NCBI RefSeq assembly: GCF_000002985.6
Contig: NC_003281.10
Coordinates: 4,340,001 to 4,404,000, forward strand
Source of the DNA: Caenorhabditis elegans
Lineage: Eukaryota > Nematoda > Chromadorea > Rhabditida > Rhabditidae
Length of the DNA: 64,000 nt
Direction of reading: 5' to 3'
The position numbers and the translations under genes are program-made. Every line of letters begins with the position of its first letter. Positions within the stretch are counted from its first letter, which is position 1. Below the pieces are notes generated by a model, which was not told the DNA's origin, searched no databases, and saw only the letters and a list, made by a program, of their open reading frames with translations. Below, piece by piece: positions 44,787-54,795 of this stretch.

Positions 44787-47757
44787 ATGGGCGCTGTAAG
44801 TTGTTTTATTTTTATTCTAAACTGAATTTTCAAAAATGAATTGACTTTTCGTTCCGCATGCTTAACCATATGCTTAACCCCGCCAAACTTTAGTTCCTAC
44901 ATTTTCATTTCAAATTAGTTATTGGAAAAAATGAAAAAAGTGTTATACTTCATAAGTAGGCAGGTAGTAGGCGTATGCGGCCTTTATGGAAGGCAAGTAT
45001 TGTTGTGCCTGCAACTAATTCTACTGAAAATTTTTTAATAATATTAAACATTTTATTTTCAGAATGGAAGCACAGAAGATTATAATGCCATCGCGGAAGA
45101 AACTCGAAATTATCAGATCCAAGAAGCAGCACGTCGGAAAGAACATTTAGAGGCACTTGAAAGGCAAGACGCTAAACGAAGAGAAACCCTAGCCGAAACA
45201 ACAAGAGCACAACTTGCTGCGGCGGAGGCTGAGCAAAAAAGAAAGGATGAAATGCAACAGGTGGGTTTTAAAGATACATACGGTAGGTAGGTGACCCTGA
45301 GGCGGACATGTAGGTAGGCTTGAGATAGGCACGTAGGTAAGCATGCGAAGGCATGTAGGCTGCATGAGGCAGGCTCAAAGAAGGTGGCCCCCGACTAGAC
45401 TGATAGTAGGTTCGTATAGACATGCGGCAGGTTTTATGTACTCGGCATTCGCCGCCAGCTTCTTGCCCATGTTTCACAGCTTTTAATCCAAGTTTCGCCC
45501 AAAAAAATTTAACTTGGATTAGAAGCTGGCGAAACTTGGACCAAAGTTTGGCCAAAGTTTAGTGGGATAGTTTGCACTAGAAAACTTAAACTTCGGTCAG
45601 ACTTGGGCTAAACTTGAATGAAACGTTGGCTAAACTTGGGTAGGAAGCTGCTGAGAGCTAAAGTTGGGCAATAAGCTGCAGGTAAATGCCGAGTAGATAA
45701 ATTGTAGCCATGTAGGTAGAGATTGGGAAGGCAAGGAGTAGACTGAAGGTTGAAAAGTGGGTAGGCATGATATTAGCAGGCATTATGCAGGTACACAGGC
45801 TGGCATCATGAAAACATAAAGTAGGAAGACATTAGGTAGGCATGGAGGAAGGCACGCAAGTTTGCAGATTGGGCTATCGTAAAACACGGGAGAGTAAACT
45901 CAATATAAAATACAATTTCAGAAAATGATGGAAAGCAATTTAGCGGCTCAAGTGGCACGTAACAAACGAATTGATAATGCTCAAAATCAACAAAACTTGA
46001 ATATAGAAAAGGAAATTGAAAATAGTAATAATTGGCTTGATAAGCAAAGAACTGCAAATCAAGCAGTGATGGCACAACGGTATACGGATCATCAGAATGT
46101 TTTGACACGGGAAAAAGAACGATTGACCGAAACTGAGATCAGACTTGAAAATAATTTGGTGGATGCAAAGAAAATGGTTTGGTTTTTTAGAAGTAGCTTC
46201 ATTTAGAGTAGCAATTTCAGCTTGAGAACACTCAAAATCAATTTAATGATGACAAAATAGGATATCATGAGAAAAAGGTTCAACAAATGAATGAAAACGC
46301 ATCGAAAATCGAGCTTCTGGTCTCTCAAACTACTAATCTGGTTCTAGAGCAAGAGAAAAATGATATCGTTCACAAATTGGCGATACAAGGAATGGAACAA
46401 AGAACTATTCTGAATAGGGGAGCTATTATTCAGGCACAGAGCCTAGATTCAGTTGAACGTGAATTCATTGATGCAGTTAATTCTACAAGACAAAAAGGAA
46501 ATGAAGTTGCTAATTCTATTTCACGTATGGGATCTTATGCCTTTCAACTTAAACCGGAAGATCCGGTTTGGTCGCGGACGTCGCAAGTTGCATATTGTAA
46601 GGTAAGTATTGGAGATTTTTGGCACATTCCTAAAGGCCTAAAGGCTCTCTAAAAATGGATTTTGTTTGGTTTCACCTAGAAGATTCAGGAACATCAGTTG
46701 ATTTACTGAAGCATGAAAAATTGCTTCAACGTAACGTCGAAAACCATTCAGAATTTGCTGAAAAATTAAGAAAATTTTTACAACCTCCGGGAAACTTCTG
46801 GTGAAATTGAAAGAATTTTTTTGTTTCTGAAATATTTCAGGCGTTTCTTGAACTTTTGAAGTTTTTTCGGCTCATCCAGAAAATCGCAAATCTTGTCAAA
46901 AAAGTACAAAGTTTTCCTAAGCTTTTCCCTTCTCAAATCCCCAACTCAATACATCTTCAGAAGAAACAAACTATTTATTATGCTACAGTAATCCTATAGT
47001 TATTCTACAGTACCCCGACCCATCCTACTGTAGAGTTACTGTAGTTTTGGGAAAAACAATCAGTATTATCTATCTAATGGCATATTAGAACTTGCTGAGA
47101 ACTTAAAAAAGTTACTGAAAAATAGCTCAAACGCGTAATGAACAATATGAAAATTCAATTTTTTGATTTAAAATTTATTAAAAATGCAGAAAAATTCTCC
47201 TGATTCTAACTTTGAGTAAGGTTTTGAGCAATTTCTCAAATATTCCACTCTCACTAAATTCATATTCAGAAAGTAGAAACAATTTCTTGTAAAGATTAAA
47301 ACAATTATTTTCTGCAAAAGTTACATAATTTTTGCAGAAGGAAATTCAAAAAGTGGACTTGCTGCTGGAAGTTTTGAGTGACAATACTGAAGAAATATCT
47401 AAACAGCGTGAAAATCGAAACCAGGAAGTTCTCCGATGTCATGCTGTTGCTTGTCTCATTCAGAATGCTATCACCACCGTAAGAAACTCTCTCAATCAAT
47501 TTGGAGCTTCATTACAGGAAAATACATTTACAAATTGTATTGGGTATTACACAGATCTACTTGAGAAGAACAAGACTCTAACTGATGTAATTGTCCAGTT
47601 ACCAGCAGTGTCTCGATCTAACCATACAACAAGTGCCATAATGTACAGCTCTCAGAGATTTGCTATTGATGTTCAAAATGATCGCCTGGCTCTTGAGCAG
47701 AAAGGTCAGCTGGCTCTTCAGAATATGATCAATGGAAATGGAGGAAATACCACTTAA
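44787..47757 (+). CDS. Coiled-coil family member, 420 aa, possible N-myristoylation
   Basis: Five exons (44787-44795, 45063-45260, 45922-46176, 46221-46601, 47338-47757) give 420 codons plus TAA. Exons 3 and 4 have the same 255/381-base lengths as the other members. The first exon encodes Met-Gly-Ala and splicing yields MGANGSTEDY, with Gly2 and Ser6 fitting the myristoylation consensus. The charged region (ARRKEHLEALERQDAKRRE) is followed by TDHQNVLTREKERLTETEIR and EFIDAVNSTRQKGNEVANSI. The cysteine block of exon 4 is altered: AFQLK replaces the AYCLQ/AYCLHK of the relatives. The last exon has CHAVACLIQNAITTV and NKTLTDVIVQLPAVSRSNH. Intron 2 is enlarged by TAGGCA-type repeats. Function unknown. 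Confidence 0.85.
45261..45860. repeat. Irregular TAGGCATG/GTAGGCAGG repeat field
   Basis: Intron 2 of the 44787 gene contains dozens of imperfect AGGCATG, GTAGGT and AGGCAGG units (for example 45286-45375 and 45690-45850). A fold-back AGCTTTTAATCCAAGTT / AACTTGGATTAGAAGCT lies at 45477-45530, with further CAAACTTGGG variants. Units are unequal in length and spacing, so this is not a CRISPR array. Confidence 0.8.
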
Positions 47758-49278
47758 AACTTTTGAAAAATGTTATATAATTCCAAATGTATTGTATTTT
47801 TATTTTCATTTTGAATCTGAAAATAAGAAAAAACGTTTTATAGAGTCCGACATCTCCTGGTTTTACGAAAATCGGTAGATTTCGGGTGCTGTAAAAAATT
47901 TTTTGGCAGATTTTATTGTATTCTTCCAATTTTTACATCTGTAACTTAATTTATCTTTTTTCTAAAATAAAAACATGTTTTCGCATAATAAAGAAAAGTG
48001 TTCATGTAAGCAGGCAGGCAAGCATTCGGTAGGCATGAGGTTAGCCTGATGGCAGGCAGGTATAGTGTAGCGGTAGGTATATAAGTAAGTATGAAGTGAG
48101 CACTAATTGTAACAACAATAAGTATAGCTGTCACAAATTACACCATTTCCTTCCTATTTTCGTTCTTCAATCTGATCTTCTAGTTTTAAAAAAATGAGCG
48201 GAAGGAAATGAAAGTTTCGATACATATATGTCTCCTGGCGTCGTCTTCAGCGATTGCGTACACATTAAAATCGAAAGTGTTGATCGTCAGAGAGAATACC
48301 TGTTATTTAGAGATGAAGCATGGGAGTAGAAAAGGTACAGATGAAGCTTGGGAGAGAAAAAAAACAAAAAAAATTGAAAGTTGGATGACCTGGTGTGCCA
48401 TTGAGATTTTCGAAATGCATTTTTCACTCTAATTGTAATGCAGGCACCTATGCGCCTATCTGTTTACCTACCTATTCAACTAGTGTGTTAAAAATTAAAT
48501 TAGAAATATTAACAGGTATAATTTAGGAGAAGGCAGACGTAGGTCGGCATGTTGGCTCGTGTTCCTATACGGAAAGCATAATGAACACTCTCATTCATTT
48601 TTGGGAAAATTTTCAGCAACTGTGGTCCTATACGTTGTCCGTTTTTTGCGTTTCTTGGAATTGTTGAATAAAATTCTTGCATCAATAATTTTTCGGACCT
48701 AACTAAGATCTTTGAAAAAGCCCCCATTTAACAGAAAACGTCTCAAATCATCGGTTTTTAAGATCTGATCTCATCACGATTGACCTCGCCAAGCATTTCA
48801 CTTTCGGTAAAGCCGAAAGATATGACTAAGCCTAGAGAACAAGTGCGGCAGATTTAGAGGTTATTTGGATTTAGACGCTGGGAAATCAAAAATTACTGGC
48901 ACGATAAGTTTTTCGATCTACTGGCTTGTCGTTCACTTTGTTGCTACTCAACTTTGACAGATGACAGACTCGGTTATTTTTCGTTTTATCAAAAATTAAC
49001 AATTGATAAAATATTTGCTATTTCTTTTCCTATTGTTTTCTAATTAATTGTTTTTTGATATCTGGAAAATGGAATAAAGAGATGCTTGGAAGGCTTAAAT
49101 GGAATTTTTAGACCAAAATGTTTGTTCGGTACTGTAACTTCAATTTATCGTTTCCATTGTTTATTTAAAAATTATAAGGAACTGTTTTTGAAGTTTTTAC
49201 AAGTAATGTTGCTTTTAACAAAACAAATCTTCTGGATAATTGGATCTTTAACAAAATAAAAACAAAAATATAATAAAA
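47758..49278. other. Non-coding stretch after the coiled-coil cluster
   Basis: 1.5 kb. GCAGGCAGGCAAGC-type repeats occur at 48008-48065 and 48440-48560. Nothing convincing as a gene; open frames are short and without splice context. Confidence 0.5.
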
Positions 49279-49730
49279 TACCGTATTTCTTCTATTAATA
49301 TGGCCTCCCTATTAGACTTGCACTCCCTATTAGTATTGCTCCTTGAACACCCTCCGAAAATTAGTATTGCACTCCCTATTAGTGTTGCACTCCCTAATAG
49401 TCTTGCGTCTACTTTTTTTTTTGGTACAAACCCACCTCACTAATTTTGAGATTTTAACAACATTTTTTGCCTACTTTGCAACAATTTTTGGTAAAATTTC
49501 TATGGAATCGAAGTTATTACACCTTTTTGTTGCAATTACAATCAAATTTTCTGAACTTTCACACAAGGTTCGAGTTTTTTCAGAAAAAAATCAGAAAAGC
49601 TCAAAGTCAGAAAAACTTTCTGAAAATTAATATTGCACTCCCTAATAGTCTTGCACTCCCTATTAGTATTGCAAGCGGGAAGACCATTGAAAAATAGTAT
49701 TGCAGCTATATTAATAGAAGAAATACGGTA
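49279..49730. repeat. About 450-bp MITE-like element flanked by TA
   Basis: ACCGTATTTCTTCTATTAATAT (49280-49301) is exactly inverted at 49708-49729, with TA at each outer edge as in Tc1/mariner-type target sites. Inside each end are several direct and inverted CTCCCTATTAGTATTGCA units (CTCCCTATTAGACTTGCA and CTCCCTAATAGTCTTGCA variants), resembling subterminal transposase-binding arrays. No transposase is encoded. Confidence 0.9.
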
Positions 49731-49958
49731 ACGTAATATCTACTTATTGTTTCAGAAAACAAATAAACGCAAAAAACTCCCAGACCGCGTTTTCAGATGT
49801 CCAAAAAAATGAATAAATTTGAGACTCATCTGATCTAGGTGTCTAGAAAACACCATGTTTGTTTTTTGTGTATTCAGTTTGACTCTTACATGATTTGAGA
49901 ACGCGCATGAACGAATAAGTGGGTTTTTTTTATTTCACTCACTTCAGAAGTTAGATAT

Positions 49959-50210
49959 TTAATTTGGAAGTCTGAACAAGGCTGCAAAGAAGATTCCGGC
50001 AACAACTATGGCTCCAAAGATCTTGCCAAGAAGCTGAAAACTTTTGACGAAGATTTCTGCCGGATTCCTGGAGTACTGTATATTTAATACTGTATATTCA
50101 AGAACTGATGTGATTTTTTAAATTATCATTTCTAGGAACGATATAAAACTTCTTATTTTGCTTTTCTCACTATCCGTTTTTTCTGAATCAGCTTGTTAAG
50201 CTTCAAACGT
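49959..50210 (-). CDS. 3' end of an unidentified gene with a C-terminal membrane tail (partial model)
   Basis: A minus-strand exon (50033-49959) after the acceptor TTTTCAG encodes LLGKIFGAIVVAGIFFAALF plus RLPN and a TAA. This is a single hydrophobic segment at the very C terminus, as in tail-anchored proteins. A preceding exon (50210-50171; acceptor GATTTTCAG, donor GTGAGA) joins in phase and encodes the basic stretch RLKLNKLIQKKRI. I could not find a confident start further upstream; open frames near 50340-50550 are short. The assignment rests on splice signals and the sharp composition change only, so it may be a fragment. Confidence 0.4.
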
Positions 50211-50837
50211 CTGAAAATCGGAATGAAACCTGTAGATCGCTTTTGACTTGGGGAAAGTGTGAAACAGCAACTTTCAGTTTTTTCAATCAAAATCCCTCTC
50301 TTAAACTAAAGTTGTAACATAGTGATGTTCCCAGATAATGAAATTCGCTCGTTTCAAGTCAAAAAGAAGCCCAGTAGATCGTCAGATTCAGATATGTTTC
50401 CGTTCGAATAAAAAGAAAATCTAATCCAGTTATCCATGCCTTCTGCTTCTTCTTTCGTTTAGTAGTAATTCCGATAACGATCCCCCCATGGTTCTTCTCT
50501 CTCTCTCTCTCTCTGTTTCTCTAACCACTTTCTCATGGAACCGCCCATCTGCCTCCTCTTTAAGCATAACGAAAATGTCATTTTCCTTCTTGTATTGCGC
50601 AACTTCTTCCTCACTCTCTCTTTCTCTCTATTTTCCTGGCGGGAAGCTTACACGCGTGTGTTTTATCTATTATTTTTGTATGTGACAACTACAGGTGACT
50701 GAATTGTTTGTTACGTAATAGATACTAAATTTCATAGATCTACCGTGATATTTTGTATGTTCCTCTAAACGCTAAATTCTGACTTATCGTATCTCAATTA
50801 TTGCTCAGCTGCGAAATTTAGCAATTTTTACAACCAA

Positions 50838-51110
50838 AATACAGTGCCCGGTCTCAAAATTAAAAATACTTGTTAAATGAGGAAGAGTTTGTACCTTTAA
50901 AGAGTACTGTAATTTCAACTTTTTGGAAAGAAACAGAAAATTATCATTGATTTTCATTGTTTTACCCCGTTTGTCTCGAGATTTTAGGTTATTTACTATT
51001 TTTCACGTGCTTTATTTGAGTTTTTCTTGAAAACTCAATAAAGATTCGCTGCGACGAGAGTTTTGAATTACAGTACTCTATAAAAATGTTTTGTATTGAA
51101 CAAAACTTTA
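50838..51110. repeat. Degenerate member of the GGTCTC/TACTGTAATT fold-back family
   Basis: CAGTGCCCGGTCTCAAAATT then ACCTTTAAAGAGTACTGTAA (50888-50915), and the partial inverse TTACAGTACTCTATAAAAATG at 51065-51087. Same family as 2331-2552. Confidence 0.7.
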
Positions 51111-51713
51111 GTAATCTCAAACTCCTAAACTTCTTAATCTCAAAAACTATTATAGTTTTTTACGGTAGTTTTGCACTTTTCGAAACTATTTTTCACACTT
51201 CTTGTTGAAATTTCTATACTCAGTTTTCTATTACAACTCAGTACAATTATCATTTGTAACACTGAAACTTTTGACATTTTGATTGTGTACTGGCTTTGCT
51301 TCATGCTTTTTTCAGCTTAAAAAATATGAATTATTGAAAAATATAATCGAAACTAAATTTTCAAGTTTTTATCAAGTGATTTTTTCCTAAAAAACGGCTC
51401 TCTACTCAAACGGCACAGTTAGGTTTTCTTTAGTTGTAGACTTCAATTATTCAATGCCAAGGTTTTGTGACCGGTGAGAAATTCATCTAAAATTAATCTG
51501 TCTCATCTCGTCACTTTCGCTCCTTCCGTCCCACCTCAAGCTTCTCACTTTTCTTCACACCCATTTTCTTCGTGTTGTTCAGAGAAAAAAATGCAAGTCG
51601 TAGACAAATTGACGGTAGGAAGCACCACTTGAAGGAACCTGAAGCGGGTATTTATTAAACTTAGTGAGAAATATGAACAGGTGATTGACGGCTGATGTTA
51701 TATATCCATTTCA

Positions 51714-51752
51714 GGTTCAGGCTTAGGCTTAGGCTTAGACTTAGGCTTAGGC
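51714..51752 (+). repeat. Interstitial telomere-like tract, TTAGGC orientation
   Basis: Six or so imperfect GGCTTA units, including one with GACTTA, ending in GGCGCGGG. TTAGGC is the C. elegans telomere repeat. Confidence 0.85.
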
Positions 51753-53646
51753 GCGGGTTTAGCGTATATTTCGGGCTTAATTTCTGTTTGCTTCGGAGAA
51801 TTATTCGTTTCAGAGTAAGATCTAGGTTCAATCCCGGGCCTTCATAGTTGTTGGCTTCCACTAAAAAGTGATTATTATAAGTTTGGTACCCCTACGTCAT
51901 ACGTTATTTTAATTTTTACTTGGTAATGAAAATGGGGTTTGCCTGCCTGCCTATTTACTTTCAAGGCGGCCTGCCATATCATAATTATTGTTTTGATCCC
52001 GATTCAAGATGTAATGGCAACATGATCAGTATGGCAAAATCCATTAAAAGTTGATTTGATTAATGATAGGCGTCTCGACACATCTTGACATTGCAGCATG
52101 TTTAATACGATAACCATCCCCTCCGATATCTTGATTATGTAATTCGTTTTCTCGTTTTTCCTTCCTCTCTAGCAACTGGGTGTTGAGTGATCGTTAGAAC
52201 GGGGTGGGAGGAGGAAAAAGGAAACAAAACCGATTGTTGGCATTCAGAAAAAGAGGAAGAACATCACTGTTTAGGGAGGAACTGGTGGACAGATAAGAAA
52301 AAATGATTGGAAGGGAGTGATAAACGATTTGATGAATAACAAAGATTAATATGGAAATCATCAGTTGCCACTTGTTATTATATGTTGAGTTTAATGTGAT
52401 TTGCAACACTGCGGATTATCATAAACCGTAAGCGCCCCATCATACGTGCAATGTGAATTTGACTTGAAAGTTCATCTGGGAAAGTTTTTAAAAATATATA
52501 TTTACACTCAAATTGACCACTAATATTAAATAGAAAATCTCTGAATCCCTTGCATGAAAGCATATATACAATTATTGGGCCTTTTTATAAAGGAGCACCA
52601 ATAATTTTTGAAAGTTCCTGGCGCTTCGCGACCCTGGGACCCTTCAATTTTTCTTTCGTCTCTTTTTTCCATGTTAGACCTCCCATTCTCATTTGCAAAT
52701 CCTCAAATCCTACACCGTTTTGACCTCAAAAAACTAGCTTTTACTGGTTGTTTCAACTTTTAAAATCTCATAATTGTTCCCTCTCCTCGACCGAAAAAAA
52801 AACGTTCTCCTGCATAATGTTCCGTTTATTTTTCTTTTTATTCATTTTTGTCCAAAAAATTAACTTCTGTAGACATCAGAGATTGGTCAAAGTGAAAAGA
52901 TAAAAGCGGATATATTGTTGTCTGTTGCAAAACTTTTAAGGGTTTGGCATTGACATACAGAGATAAGATATCAATGAATCAGTTCCTAACTTTTGTGGCA
53001 AATCGTGTTGGCAGTACGTCATTGGGATACTGTAACAGTGTAGGAGGGATTTGAATTCAGAGTTTTTTTTCAACAACCTCTACTTGGGGATCTATTTCAT
53101 TATTTTCACGCCTGACAGCTATGGTCTGCCTGCCTGCCTGCATAATTGCTACTTTCTTACATTACATTTCTTACATCGTTAGCATTGTGGCTCAAACTCT
53201 GATAGTTGGCTGTTGTTCTTCAGCTCTTTTTTCAAAAAATCTGCAAAAAATTAAATTAATGAAGGGTCAAGAGATGCATCTTCAGGACTACTACCTAATT
53301 TAATCAACTTTTCATAATGAAGCAGCTTTTTTTACAAAACAATGTAAAGCTTACACTTGAAGCCAAATACTACATGTCAAAGAATCAAGCTAATCAGAAC
53401 CATTTTTGTAACTGATAATCATATCAGCCGAGATCAGTTAAACATCGGTTTTTCATCTCCGTACTCTTGCTGTCAAAGAAGAGTTCAAACCGTTTAGAAG
53501 ACAACTGGAAAAATTTTTCACGTTACAATTACAATTTTTTCTGTTGGCATTTTTTATTTTACGAGCTCAAAACTTCATTTCGAAACTCTAACCTCGTTGT
53601 ACACAATGTCACTTGTGTTTTCAGACTTAAGAATATGCTTGAGCCA

Positions 53647-53708
53647 AACCCTAAGCCTAAGCCTAATCCTAAGCCTAGACCTAAGTCTAAGCCTAAGCCA
53701 AGACCTAA
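53647..53708 (-). repeat. Interstitial telomere-like tract, GCCTAA orientation
   Basis: About ten imperfect CCTAAG units (variants AATCCTAAG, AGACCTAAG, AGTCTAAG). The strand is opposite to the tract at 51714. A further short piece (TCCTAAGCCTAAGCTTAATT) occurs at 53871. Confidence 0.85.
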
Positions 53709-54036
53709 AACCATTTTGAAAACACCTTAAGCTTCATTACTCGGCGAGTTTTGATCGAATCAAACTGAAACTTCATACTTAAGCTTCTTGGTGACCTATA
53801 CGTTTCTCTGTAAAAATTCGCGTTGATCGGCCAACAGGAACCCCCTGAAAAATAAATAAAAACCGGAAAATCCTAAGCCTAAGCTTAATTCTGAGTCTAA
53901 CTCAACTACAAATACAGTTTGTAAAACTTCTTTATCGAGCTTCCAAATCTTAGTTTAAAACTACATTCCAATCTTGGTCATACTTCTTCTCGCAACAGAA
54001 AAAAAAACAGTTTCTGGATGGCATATTCCCCTTTCC

Positions 54037-54044
<8 letters not shown>

Positions 54045-54092
<48 letters not shown>
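54045..54092 (+). repeat. (CT)n microsatellite
   Basis: Pure CT run of more than 20 units after a shorter CTCTCTTT lead-in. Confidence 0.95.
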
Positions 54093-54095
<3 letters not shown>

Positions 54096-54795
54096 GATTG
54101 TCTTCAAATTACCAGAACATTTGTGATTCTTCTCTACCAGTTTCTTCATTGTCACTCTCGATCCCTTTCACATTCTATTTGCCACATATTTGCCACCCCA
54201 GACCGCCGTTCGGCTTTATGATGTCCAGACACTTTTTAATACATGTTCCCGCCGTCGTCATGCATATTCTCTTTTCGCTTCTTATTTCTTCACACAAATG
54301 TTTACTAGGCACATCTATTTGCATTCATGTTATGTTATAAAAGCTTCCGCGCCTTTTTTCTGCTTCTTTCAGAAATTGAAAGTATGTCTCTGTTTCCCTA
54401 TATTTGCACTGTTTTGGCATATATTACTAGAAAGTATCTAGTAGTATTCATTTGGCAACGTTTCATTTTCCATTTTTCTTTTTTGATGGAGAATACAGAA
54501 AATATAGGGAAATTCATTGCAATCTGAATCCTCAGTTATCCAAAATTGCTTCAGGTTCTTTAGAGTTTGTGAAGTGGAATTTGTTTGACAGTGTTCAAGA
54601 TCTGTCGTTTCAAAATTTTCGCTCTTGTGCTCCTAAAACTTGTGCCCCTCGTTTTCTCCCGTGTAGGCATAGAGTACCTTCTTTGTCTGATCTGCTGAAA
54701 ACCCTCCAAAAGTTCATCCAGTGATAATATTTCTATACTCAAATTATTTTTTCGCTTTTTTTTTTGGAATTTCCAGCCAAACTATCATTTTTCAG

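Larger units (their letters stand above)
50211..54795. other. Gene-poor, repeat-rich interval
   Basis: About 4.6 kb upstream of the GILT-like gene. It contains CT-rich tracts (50488-50515 and 54045-54092), a degenerate fold-back repeat (50838-51110) and two telomere-like tracts (51714-51752 and 53647-53708). CCTGCCTGCCTG units lie near 51940 and 53130. Predicted frames are low-complexity or unsupported. The region could still hold 5' exons of the minus-strand tail-anchor gene. Confidence 0.5.

Noticed and set aside
45286-45850. Possible CRISPR-like or minisatellite array
   Set aside because: Units differ in length and sequence and there are no uniform spacers; this is eukaryotic dispersed repeat sequence.
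48191-48432. Another possible start of a coiled-coil family member (ATG AGC GGA near 48193)
   Set aside because: No following donor fits, the frame stops at once, and none of the family blocks follows.
53121-53303. 60-codon plus-strand frame
   Set aside because: It begins in a CCTGCCTG repeat and has no splice sites or homology cues.
54098-54724. Overlapping plus-strand frames before the GILT-like gene
   Set aside because: They are hydrophobic, overlap in several frames, and lack splice or start support.
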